A DNA stretch of 5,924 nt from Rhodospirillaceae bacterium (GTDB lineage Bacteria > Pseudomonadota > Alphaproteobacteria > UBA9219): assembly GCA_003486725.1 (NCBI GenBank), contig DNGD01000223.1:1-5924 (forward strand), written 5' to 3'. The notes beneath the pieces are model-generated. The model had not been told where the DNA came from and made no database searches. It was given only the letters and a program-made list of their open reading frames with translations. Position numbers and translations under genes: made by a program. Each line of letters opens with the position of its first letter. Within the stretch, counting starts at the first letter, position 1. This document shows positions 1-5,558 of this stretch, one piece after another.

Positions 1-91
1 TGTTTAACAAAAGCACGACTGAAACGCACACAACAGTGAAGTAAGGGAGCTGTTAAAGTTTGCCCGTACTCAACCAAAAGGGAGACGAAGC
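1..91. other. Leader region at window edge, no supported gene
   Basis: This stretch precedes the small gene at 92. A forward frame that is open from the window edge to a TAA at 42-44 could be the tail of an upstream gene, but the 13 visible codons match nothing I recognise. The purine-rich GGGAG at 80-84 is the ribosome binding site of the next gene. I see no convincing promoter hexamers. Confidence 0.3.
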
Positions 92-169
92 GTGAAAAAA
101 GCCATTCTTCTCTTGTTAATCGGCGTTCCCATTCCCATCGTCATTTTGCTCGCCATTCTTTGGCAGTAA
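92..169 (+). CDS. 25-residue hydrophobic membrane micro-protein
   Basis: This short gene starts at GTG 92, seven bases after a good GGGAG ribosome binding site, and ends at TAA 167-169. It encodes 25 residues: two lysines right after the start, then an almost unbroken run of Leu, Ile and Val with a central GVPIPIVILL and a C-terminal Trp-Gln. This is one short membrane span with a positively charged, probably cytoplasmic N-terminus. From memory, 25-30 residue proteins with a GIPIP/GVPIP core followed by an aliphatic run occur in other Proteobacteria, but I know no assigned function. It ends 23 bases before the 3' end of the convergent phosphatase-like gene. The strong ribosome site and clean composition support a real gene; its small size keeps the call tentative. 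Confidence 0.6.
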   Translation: MKKAILLLLIGVPIPIVILLAILWQ

Positions 170-192
170 GGGACAATTACTGTTGCACATGG

Positions 193-837
193 TTACCGCC
201 GCGGATCTAGGTTCCAGTTCGTGACGATCCATTTGTCGCCATCAGGACTTAAGACACACGCATGTCCCGGCTTGACCCTTAGTGTTACGTCACACGTTTT
301 TCCTGTGAGAAGTGTATAAATCTCACGCAGAACGCCACCACTCGTGACAGCGACGTGATAGGCCGCTGTCCCTGTCTCAAGCATCGACTCTGTTAAGTCT
401 GTATTTTGCTCGCTCAAAAAAGTTCCGAGTTGAGACCTGACCTCCTCTTGGGAAGGGGTCCAGCCCATACCAACTGGCCAAGTGCCACACTGTTCCCACT
501 GCTCAATCGCGGCGTTACCGAAACGCTGCCTGACTTCTATATCCCTGAGCCCCTCCCATAATCCAAATCCTCTTTCACGCAACCGCTCATCCAACGAGAT
601 ATGGAGACCGAAAGGATCAGCAATGGTTTCAGCAAAAAGGCGAGTCTGTAGCTGGGGACTCGAAATAATCTTGAGAACAGAGTCGTACTGGCGTTCGATA
701 TAAGAATGTGCCGTAACGGCTTGGCTGAGGCCAGCCTGTGTCAAGGACATATCTGTATTTCCGCCCACCCAAACGGCATCTTCGTCATTTTCAAAAACAT
801 TTCCATGACGGAAAATAATCAGCGCAGACTTGTGCAT
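193..837 (-). CDS. Histidine phosphatase superfamily protein (phosphoglycerate-mutase-like), second catalytic His replaced
   Basis: The product is 214 residues when started at ATG 837, which has a GGGGG stretch about five bases upstream. The frame stays open further upstream, but that part overlaps the neighbouring gene and does not resemble the family. The histidine phosphatase fold is clear: the Arg-His-Gly loop (residues 10-12, His11 being the phospho-acceptor), a D-x-SLTQAG-x-x-QA segment (29-40), the S-S-P-x-x-x-x-R motif (59-66), and the acid motif LRERGFGLWEG (86-96, Glu88 the likely proton donor). The C-terminal motif that normally reads S-H-G-G is T-S-G-G (165-168), so the second His is Ser166. 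Family members dephosphorylate small phosphometabolites or phosphoproteins; the substrate here is unknown and no signal peptide is seen, so it is probably cytoplasmic. From memory, some relatives with a WVG-containing loop after RHG also lack this His, so this may be a subfamily trait. It lies 43 bases downstream of the secreted-protein gene and probably shares its transcript. Confidence 0.85.
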   Translation of the reverse strand: MHKSALIIFRHGNVFENDEDAVWVGGNTDMSLTQAGLSQAVTAHSYIERQYDSVLKIISSPQLQTRLFAETIADPFGLHISLDERLRERGFGLWEGLRDIEVRQRFGNAAIEQWEQCGTWPVGMGWTPSQEEVRSQLGTFLSEQNTDLTESMLETGTAAYHVAVTSGGVLREIYTLLTGKTCDVTLRVKPGHACVLSPDGDKWIVTNWNLDPRR

Positions 838-880
838 GGTTGCCCCCGATCTTCCCTCTTTCAACCATCCAAATGAATCG

Positions 881-1297
881 CTACCAGACCAGATGGATGT
901 CGGCGGCTTTCGTTCCCGATATCGTGACTTTCTCCACTTTATGCGTGTCGCCGTCCACGGCCTCGATGGTGTAAGTCCCGGCTGGAAGCTTGGCATAAAG
1001 GAGCGGATCGCTGTTCTGGATCGTCAGGATTTGTTTCCCCGTGCTGTCCTTGATAACGATGCTGTCGGCTCCGGTCAGTTCGCTGTTCTTTGTGGCATTC
1101 GTGATCCGTAGATTATAGTCCTTCGCCGTCGCCTCCAACGCTTCACGAGCATGCGCACCGACACCACCCATCACGAAGGTAACACTTCCCTGATTCATGG
1201 GCTGGGGTGGATTTTCTTCGGCCAATGCCGGCACAACAAGCCCCACGGCCATCAAGGCGACGAGAGCGAAATTTTTCATATAGGATAAAGTGTTCAT
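881..1297 (-). CDS. Secreted protein with carboxypeptidase-regulatory-like beta-sandwich domain
   Basis: The product is 138 residues. The start at ATG 1297 is fixed by a perfect AGGAGG five bases upstream; an internal Met7 has no comparable site. Residues 1-26 form a Sec signal peptide with a likely cut after ALA (24-26), so the protein is periplasmic or exported. A GGVG segment (44-47) and an REALEATAKDYNLRI helix (51-65) precede a small beta domain with IKDSTGKQIL (82-91), LPAGTYTIEA (104-113) and a final Val-Trp. This GGVG, YNL, KD-x-x-G, LP-x-GTY and terminal aromatic pattern matches a family of small proteobacterial proteins annotated as carboxypeptidase-regulatory-like; no enzymatic residues are expected. 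The function is unknown and binding or assembly roles are guesses. It is the first gene of a likely two-gene minus-strand operon with the phosphatase-like gene and diverges from the lipoprotein gene. Confidence 0.8.
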   Translation of the reverse strand: MNTLSYMKNFALVALMAVGLVVPALAEENPPQPMNQGSVTFVMGGVGAHAREALEATAKDYNLRITNATKNSELTGADSIVIKDSTGKQILTIQNSDPLLYAKLPAGTYTIEAVDGDTHKVEKVTISGTKAADIHLVW

Positions 1298-1397
1298 AGC
1301 AGCCTCCTCTTTGTTTTGTTAAACCACAACAGAAACTCCACGAGGGGCAGGAAACCGTATCAGGTGCCTGAAAAGCCCCAACTCTCCCGTGTACAAT

Positions 1398-1414
1398 AAA
1401 ATTGCGACAATTTT
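1398..1414. promoter_or_regulatory. Perfect 7-3-7 inverted repeat, operator-like
   Basis: The sequence reads AAAATTG, CGA, CAATTTT: two perfect 7-base arms around a 3-base centre. It sits about 100 bases upstream of the minus-strand start at 1297 and about 150 bases upstream of the plus-strand start at 1562. This is a suitable place for a dimeric regulator acting on either gene. There is no T-run and no gene end nearby, so a terminator role is unlikely. No regulator family can be assigned from the sequence. Confidence 0.4.
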
Positions 1415-1449
1415 GAGATACCTATCCTTGCATCGATAAGCCGAAGCCT

Positions 1450-1474
1450 GGAACTACTTGAACACGCGGACGTT
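1450..1474 (+). promoter_or_regulatory. Candidate EcfG/RpoE2-type general stress promoter
   Basis: GGAAC at 1450-1454 and CGTT at 1471-1474 are separated by 16 bases. The alphaproteobacterial general stress sigma factor consensus (GGAAC, N16-17, CGTT, also written GGAAC-N18-19-TT) is matched exactly. It points toward the lipoprotein gene at 1562 and would give a leader of roughly 80 bases containing the palindrome at 1488-1502. A scan of the other GGAAC and GTTCC occurrences found no other intergenic match in the window. If real, the lipoprotein and perhaps the following genes are stress or stationary-phase induced. Confidence 0.5.
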
Positions 1475-1486
1475 TGGCTGTGAGTC

Positions 1487-1515
1487 TTGTCTAGAATAGA
1501 CATTTGGTGTAGTAT
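1487..1515 (+). promoter_or_regulatory. Possible housekeeping-type promoter overlapped by a palindrome
   Basis: TTGTCT (1487-1492) and TAGTAT (1510-1515) lie 17 bases apart, each matching four of six bases of the sigma-70-type consensus. A perfect inverted repeat, TGTCTA, GAA, TAGACA (1488-1502), covers the -35 box and part of the spacer, the classical position for a repressor. If transcription instead begins at the stress promoter upstream, the same repeat would lie near the 5' end of the mRNA. The hexamers are only fair matches; the palindrome is exact. Confidence 0.35.
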
Positions 1516-1561
1516 GGTCGATCTGTGGCCCTGCTGTTCGCTAGAAAAGAAGGGAAACGAT

Positions 1562-2074
1562 ATGACTTCATTTCCTTATTTTAAAAATAATCTAATTCTA
1601 CTCGGGGTTGTCGGGGCGCTTACGGGTTGCGCCGGTCCACCGCGCGCAGTCATGCTTCCACTCCAATATCCCGATGGGACGTACGTCAAGACGACGAGCG
1701 GTGAAACGGCCATGGCCGGCTATCAGACCGATGGATCCTCGACACATGCGCGTGCGATAGCGCTATATGAACAAGCACGGCCACCGTCCTGCGCAACATG
1801 TGCGCGTGTCGGTGCCGTTGTGACAGAGCCAAGCGTTCTGCGACAAGCAACGGGCGTTCTCGGCACGGCGACGATCGGGGCGGGCGCGGTGATGACGGGC
1901 GTCGGCGTGATGGATTATGGCATAGCCGCCAAAGAGGGAAAACTGGATACAAACGTTTCCCAGAATAGTGAGTCTTCACAATATGTTTCAAACCGTGACA
2001 GACATCATGACGATAATCACAGATACTCAGATCGGTATAGGACAAGGTATTCTTCGGATTATGACCGATATTAA
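1562..2074 (+). CDS. Small lipoprotein with glycine-rich hydrophobic segment and charged tail
   Basis: The product is 170 residues when started at ATG 1562, preceded by AAGGGA at good spacing; an upstream TTG at 1487 lacks such a site. Residues 1-22 form a lipoprotein signal with lipobox L-T-G-C (20-23), so Cys23 would be lipidated and the protein anchored in a membrane of the envelope. The mature part has a CATC pair (Cys77, Cys80) and a Gly/Ala/Val-rich hydrophobic stretch at about 96-122 that resembles glycine-zipper segments. The hydrophilic tail from about 128 is rich in Ser, Asp, His, Arg and Tyr, with RYRTRYSSDYDRY at the end. I do not recognise the family. The gene is the first of three plus-strand envelope genes, 96 bases before the large membrane protein gene. 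A stress-type promoter and an operator-like palindrome lie directly upstream. Confidence 0.75.
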   Translation: MTSFPYFKNNLILLGVVGALTGCAGPPRAVMLPLQYPDGTYVKTTSGETAMAGYQTDGSSTHARAIALYEQARPPSCATCARVGAVVTEPSVLRQATGVLGTATIGAGAVMTGVGVMDYGIAAKEGKLDTNVSQNSESSQYVSNRDRHHDDNHRYSDRYRTRYSSDYDRY

Positions 2075-2170
2075 CCGCTAAATGTGAGTGTGTTCTATTC
2101 GGGGTAAAGGCTGTGTTTAGTCAACTATGAAAGGTTCTCCTGTGATTTTTGAGATCGAAAGGGGCTTTGC

Positions 2171-3805
2171 ATGTTTTCATTGTGGCCAGACAGCAAAGAG
2201 ACTCGACTCACGGCGCCAGAGCTAAGCGAGTACGATTACTATGACCCATTTTGGGAGGATTTTGAGCGGAGCCAAATTCAAGAGTCGCCATTACCGGACT
2301 GGCGCGAACCGCTAAAAGAGGCTCGTGAAAAACTTCGTGCACTTGGCAGTCTAGGGTGCCGGTATGGGCCTGAAATCAAGACGCGCCTTAAAACCCAGCT
2401 TCAATCACCTGAGTTCTGGCTGGGGGTTGCGTTTGGCGTCGTCACGCGCCTTATGACAAAGTTTGCGATTGCGGCTGCCTTTCCGACAAGACCGGATCTT
2501 GAGACAGTTGTTAGTTTTGTGGCTTGCGCGGGTGCCGGGATCACAGCTGGCATCGTCACGCACCTTGTGCGAACCTTTTACCGAAATTCGAAGGTCGCCG
2601 CTGCCAGCGAGAGAGATCGCTACGCGGGCAGGGCACTTATCGAAAGCGCCGTGATCGGTCTGTTTGGCGGTATACTTGGCGGTTATGCGACAAACGTTGG
2701 TACCGTTATTGTGCGCGCGGGGAGTTTCGCTGTCGGCGCGAGTGTCGGCGTGGCGGCGGCAGTCCTTCATACAAGCGTGATGCGAATGAAAGCAGCTCAG
2801 GCTGAGCGCGCTAAACCAGGGTGGGGACGTCTCACCATTCAAGGCGCCTTTTTTGGCGCGGTGGGTGGCATTCTAGGAGTCGTCTCCGAGGATGCGTTCA
2901 CCATTCATAGCTCGGTTGCGGCTCCTGTGCCTGTCGGCGACGCCGGATCCGTTATTTACACGCCCCCCGCCACCGCGTATGTGCCGGATTATTGTGGGAC
3001 GGGTGGCTGCGGTCCTCCGCCACCCCTTCAGCCCCCGCCACAACTAGTTATAGTGCCTGCAGAGCCTGTTCATCCCGTGGTTGCCGCGCCTCAGGAACCA
3101 CAGCCTGCGGCCAAAGCGCCAGTTCAGCACAAAGAACCGGTTCAGCATAAAGCGCCAACGAAACATACCGCGGCGCGCCCACATCATCACCACCCACACC
3201 ACCACCATCCCCATCACCATCATCCTCATGCGCGCCCTGCCCATCAGCAGGTGTCTCAACCCAAGCAGCACATCACGCCCAAACGCATTCACCATTATCA
3301 TCGACCCAAGATCACATTAACGCCGGTCGAGCATAATGTTGTCGTTGATCGTCCCGGCTATTTGGTTCCGCCTCCTCATGCCTATCCAGCACCGCAAGTT
3401 GTTACGACACCTCCACCGCCGCAGATTATTATGACGCCGCCAGCCCCGCCGGTCGATCCGTGCGAAACTGGTGCTTGCGCTTCACCAGGCTGCGCCCCTG
3501 TCAATCAGGTAATAATCCAAGGGCCTTGCGCCGATCCTGGTACGGCGTGCGTTGAAAAAGTCAGCTTCAATGAAAAGGGCGCTGTAACGAAGGTCGTGCT
3601 TCAGCCGCATCCGACAAGAGTCACAACACCTTATTTCGAGGTTGAACCTGCAAAGCCGACAAAGGTCGCCAGTTGGAGTAACGCGGCGCGTGGCGTTGCA
3701 CAGGCGTCTCGCGCGGCACCGGATGCCAGTAGGGTTGCGTTAATTATGCCTTTTGTACATCCCACGGCGCAGCCTCTCATCGACGCCGCCCCGACCCCTG
3801 TTTAG
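2171..3805 (+). CDS. Polytopic membrane protein with long Pro/His/Cys-rich periplasmic tail, unknown family
   Basis: The product is 544 residues from ATG 2171, with AAAGGGG six bases upstream. Residues 1-80 are hydrophilic, with an acidic, aromatic YDYYDPFWEDFE patch (21-32). About five Gly/Ala-rich membrane spans follow, near 82-104, 112-133, 155-175, 183-201 and 221-239. Basic loops at 134-154 and 205-220 place the N-terminus in the cytoplasm and the tail outside. The tail (about 245-544) is rich in Pro, with a repeated APVQHK-like unit (316-332), three HHHHP blocks (338-352), C-x-T-G-x-C motifs at 275-280 and 431-436, and further Cys at 441, 453 and 460. There is no Sec signal beyond the first span. 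The His/Cys clusters suggest metal binding or disulfides in the periplasm, but that is inference. I do not recognise the family. It lies between a lipoprotein and a cell wall hydrolase, which suggests an envelope role. Confidence 0.8.
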   Translation: MFSLWPDSKETRLTAPELSEYDYYDPFWEDFERSQIQESPLPDWREPLKEAREKLRALGSLGCRYGPEIKTRLKTQLQSPEFWLGVAFGVVTRLMTKFAIAAAFPTRPDLETVVSFVACAGAGITAGIVTHLVRTFYRNSKVAAASERDRYAGRALIESAVIGLFGGILGGYATNVGTVIVRAGSFAVGASVGVAAAVLHTSVMRMKAAQAERAKPGWGRLTIQGAFFGAVGGILGVVSEDAFTIHSSVAAPVPVGDAGSVIYTPPATAYVPDYCGTGGCGPPPPLQPPPQLVIVPAEPVHPVVAAPQEPQPAAKAPVQHKEPVQHKAPTKHTAARPHHHHPHHHHPHHHHPHARPAHQQVSQPKQHITPKRIHHYHRPKITLTPVEHNVVVDRPGYLVPPPHAYPAPQVVTTPPPPQIIMTPPAPPVDPCETGACASPGCAPVNQVIIQGPCADPGTACVEKVSFNEKGAVTKVVLQPHPTRVTTPYFEVEPAKPTKVASWSNAARGVAQASRAAPDASRVALIMPFVHPTAQPLIDAAPTPV

Positions 3806-3820
3806 TTTTTCAATTACATT

Positions 3821-3843
3821 ATGTCTCAACACGCGAGAGACAT
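3821..3843. promoter_or_regulatory. 7-bp inverted repeat between membrane protein and wall hydrolase genes
   Basis: ATGTCTC at 3821-3827 pairs perfectly with GAGACAT at 3837-3843 across a 9-base loop. It starts 16 bases after the stop of the membrane-protein gene and ends 57 bases before the hydrolase start. No T-run follows, so it is not a standard intrinsic terminator. It could be an operator, or a weak terminator or RNA stabiliser between the two genes. Confidence 0.35.
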
Positions 3844-3900
3844 GATCGGTCAATTTTGGTTATGTTCATTGTACTTCTGCTACACACGGGAGGTCTGATG

Positions 3901-4527
3901 ATGTGCCGAATAAGAGCTTTCGTAATCTGCTTTGCTGCAATTTTTCTTTTGGGCCAAGTGGTTTTGGCTGACCAAACACAGGTGTCAGAAACCGCTCAGG
4001 GAAAGGCAAAAGTCCTCGAGAAGGAAATTGTGGCCGATGACAGCAAGGCTACACCCGCTTCGCCATCCAAAAAAATCACGCGGCCTGAGGCACAAGGGGT
4101 CGACCCTAGCGGTGAAAAGTCTTTGAATGATGCAATCACCTGCCTTTCGCGCACCATCTACTGGGAGGCGAGAGGCGAGCAAGTTGCCAGTATGGAAGCG
4201 ATCGCCAATGTCGTTATGAATCGGCTTGGCCATGAAGGCTTTCCAAACACGGTTTGTGACGTCGTCAAACAGGGTCAGGAGCAGGGCTCTTGCCAATTCT
4301 CATGGTGGTGTGATGGACGTTCAGATGATGCAGAGGAGGAAGAACCCTACGCGATTGCCAAGGAAGTAGCCCGAAAAGCACTCAACCGGCAACTCACAGA
4401 TCAAACCTATGGCGCGATGTATTTCCATCAAAAAAAAGAAAAGCCAAATTGGTCTAGGAAATACATCAAGACAGCCGAAATTGGTGAGTTTGTCTTCTAT
4501 AAACCACATAGCGACAAAGCAAAATAA
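3901..4527 (+). CDS. Secreted SleB-like cell wall hydrolase
   Basis: The product is 208 residues. A strong GGGAGG at 3888-3893 lies 4 bases before ATG 3898 and 7 before ATG 3901; I take the latter, and the difference is one residue. The frame extends back to a TTG at 3856 but without a ribosome site. Residues 1-23 are a Sec signal ending VLA, and a low-complexity linker follows to about 75. The SleB/hydrolase_2 domain spans about 80-202: CLSRTIYWEARGE (81-93, Glu89 the expected catalytic acid), IANVVMNRL (101-109), FPNTVCDVV (114-122), CQFSWWCDG (131-139) and YFHQ (174-177). Such proteins cleave peptidoglycan, as in spore germination or wall remodelling; in non-sporing Proteobacteria the role is wall turnover. 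The final motif reads IGEFVFY, where relatives usually have His in place of this Phe. An acidic DDAEEEE insert (142-148) is also present. Confidence 0.9.
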   Translation: MCRIRAFVICFAAIFLLGQVVLADQTQVSETAQGKAKVLEKEIVADDSKATPASPSKKITRPEAQGVDPSGEKSLNDAITCLSRTIYWEARGEQVASMEAIANVVMNRLGHEGFPNTVCDVVKQGQEQGSCQFSWWCDGRSDDAEEEEPYAIAKEVARKALNRQLTDQTYGAMYFHQKKEKPNWSRKYIKTAEIGEFVFYKPHSDKAK

Positions 4528-4548
4528 GCCGGACGATTCACTCCCTAT

Positions 4549-4564
4549 AATGCTTGATAGCATT
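4549..4564 (+). terminator. Short stem-loop after the wall hydrolase gene
   Basis: AATGCT (4549-4554) pairs with AGCATT (4559-4564) across a TGAT loop, 21 bases after the hydrolase stop. A second stem, GCGTCA (4566-4571) with TGACGC (4586-4591), follows at once. No T-run is present, so intrinsic termination is uncertain; the hairpins may only protect the mRNA 3' end. Confidence 0.25.
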
Positions 4565-4591
4565 GGCGTCATGCCCTAGAGGAGTTGACGC
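4564..4591 (-). repeat. Decayed copy of the tRNA 3' end (att-like)
   Basis: This segment aligns with the tRNA 3' end at 5900-5924 in the same orientation. TGGCG is shared, three bases are inserted, then TGCCCTAGAGGA (4572-4583 against 5905-5916) is identical, followed by a near match including TTGA. About 22 of the 25 tRNA positions agree. Nothing beyond the T-arm can be aligned with a tRNA, so only a 3' fragment is duplicated, as integrases that use tRNA genes leave behind. No integrase gene lies between the copies, and the mismatches suggest an old event. Confidence 0.5.
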
Positions 4592-4742
4592 AATCACGAT
4601 GGGCTCTTTGTTCTTGATCGGCGCGCTGATCCGTGATTCACGCCATGAGCATGCGAAGGTATATTGTCCTCAAACCAGTTGCACAAATTGCATGCGAACA
4701 TATTCAAAGACCCTGTTTTTATGTATAAATAATCAGCATTTA

Positions 4743-4771
4743 TTGACGTTTCGTAGCTTTTTACGATAGAA
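4743..4771 (+). promoter_or_regulatory. Weak candidate promoter for the pilin-like gene
   Basis: TTGACG (4743-4748) is five of six bases of a -35 box. The bases 16-17 positions downstream (GATAGAA, 4765-4771) form only a poor -10. The surroundings are the most AT-rich of the intergenic stretch. The candidate lies about 125 bases before the start at 4896. Confidence 0.25.
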
Positions 4772-4895
4772 GATTCGCGTAAATACTCGTGCGTCTGTCT
4801 GTTCAATCCTCAGGTTGCTTGATGACAAAAGTCAAGAGCAGGCTGATGCGGTACGTGGCTAGGAGCATGTTTCAAATGTTGCCGCAAGGACGGAC

Positions 4896-5558
4896 ATGAT
4901 TTCATCTTCTTCGGAAAAACAGCACCGTCGTCTCGCACCTACGACCGGCATCGCTATCGGACCTATCCTGTTTATTATTGCTATACTCGGGATTCTGGCG
5001 GCAGTCATCACAGCAGCCAGTTCTGCTTTCACGGCTGGCACAACGAATGAAAGCAGCCGAACCAAGGCAGCTGCTTTGATCGATATAGGGCAACATTTAA
5101 AAATTGGTTTTGAACGCATCGTGAGTAACGGCATCGATTTCGACTCTGTAATTATAGACCCGACGCTAACCTCTCTTGATACGCATCTTTTTGCGCCGGC
5201 CGGTGGTGGTATCACGTCGCCTTCGCCCACGATGGCGGCAACGCCGGCAACAGATGTATGGCTGTATCCTCTTATAGCTTTTCCCGGCACGGGCGGGGCG
5301 GCAGGACAGCGTTTCGCCGTGATCCGGGTAGACGAGGGTGTGTGCGATGAAGTCAACCTCAAGGCCAATGCCTTGGCTGCTGGTACGGCGCACGCGGAGG
5401 TGCTGCCTCTCGGTGATTTTACGTCAGCCGCGTTGCTGGACGATAGCGCACCTGGAGATTGGCCAGCATCGTTAGAAGGCAAGACGACAGGCTGCGTTGA
5501 AAACTCTTCTTTAGAGTCACCCGGTTTCTTCTTCTATCAAGTCATAGGCATCCGATAA
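4896..5558 (+). CDS. Type IV pilin/pseudopilin-like protein, single N-terminal membrane helix
   Basis: The product is 220 residues from ATG 4896, with AAGGA five bases upstream. A short hydrophilic, basic leader (1-17, including H10, R11, R12) is followed by a hydrophobic helix from Gly18 to about residue 41 (starting GIAIGPILFIIAILGIL). An amphipathic segment continues with TKAAALIDIGQHLKIGF (56-72). This layout is that of prepilin-like proteins, in which the cut falls after the Gly before the helix. However, the fifth mature residue would be Pro23 instead of the usual Glu, so processing is uncertain. The rest is a soluble, probably exported domain with two Cys (150, 200), which could form a C-terminal disulfide, and a closing FFFYQVIGIR. 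No other pilus gene is in view. The 3' end overlaps the convergent GIY-YIG pseudogene by 17 bases. A single-pass membrane protein unrelated to pili is the main alternative. Confidence 0.65.
   Translation: MISSSSEKQHRRLAPTTGIAIGPILFIIAILGILAAVITAASSAFTAGTTNESSRTKAAALIDIGQHLKIGFERIVSNGIDFDSVIIDPTLTSLDTHLFAPAGGGITSPSPTMAATPATDVWLYPLIAFPGTGGAAGQRFAVIRVDEGVCDEVNLKANALAAGTAHAEVLPLGDFTSAALLDDSAPGDWPASLEGKTTGCVENSSLESPGFFFYQVIGIR

Larger units (their letters stand above)
1298..1561. other. Divergent intergenic region with palindromes and promoters
   Basis: These 264 bases separate the minus-strand secreted-protein gene from the plus-strand lipoprotein gene. They hold the AGGAGG of the minus gene, a perfect palindrome at 1398-1414, a stress-sigma-type promoter at 1450-1474 and a second palindrome at 1488-1502. 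A forward frame reaches back to a TTG at 1487, but its first 25 codons lie over the operator-like palindrome and have no ribosome site, so I treat them as noncoding. I could not identify convincing promoter hexamers for the minus-strand gene. Confidence 0.6.
4528..4895. other. Noncoding stretch with hairpins, tRNA-end copy and short direct repeat
   Basis: No convincing gene lies here; the forward and reverse frames of about 70 codons are cysteine-rich, lack ribosome sites and match nothing known to me. The stretch holds a hairpin at 4549-4564, the tRNA-3'-end-like segment at 4564-4591, and a 9-base direct repeat GCATGCGAA at 4649-4657 and 4690-4698. It also contains an AT-rich segment around 4715-4775 with a possible promoter for the pilin-like gene. 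It is 368 bases long, much longer than the other gaps on this strand. Confidence 0.6.

Noticed and set aside
838..996. Upstream extension of the phosphatase-like gene to an ATG at 996
   Set aside because: It overlaps the secreted-protein gene on the same strand, has a basic, low-similarity composition and adds 53 residues before the normal start of the fold. ATG 837 leads directly into the RHG motif.
1487..1561. TTG start extending the lipoprotein by 25 residues
   Set aside because: It would bury the lipobox 48 residues from the start, has no ribosome site and overlies a palindrome and promoter-like boxes.
3182..3229. CAT/CAC tract considered as a DNA microsatellite
   Set aside because: The codons alternate irregularly and are interrupted by different Pro codons (CCA, CCC, CCT), which fits selection on the protein better than slippage.
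2405..3320. Several frames in and opposite the large membrane-protein gene
   Set aside because: They are Arg-, His- or Met-rich by-products of the GC-rich and CAT/CAC-rich coding strand, with no ribosome sites or domains.
4554..4769. Forward 71-codon frame after the hydrolase
   Set aside because: There is no ribosome site, the composition is unlike its neighbours, and it crosses the hairpins and the tRNA-end copy. The reverse 70-codon frame at 4594-4806 fails for the same reasons.
4822..4899. 25-codon frame whose TGA overlaps the pilin-like start (ATGA)
   Set aside because: The overlap hints at translational coupling, but the upstream ribosome site is weak and the peptide has no recognisable features. 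The downstream gene has its own AAGGA.
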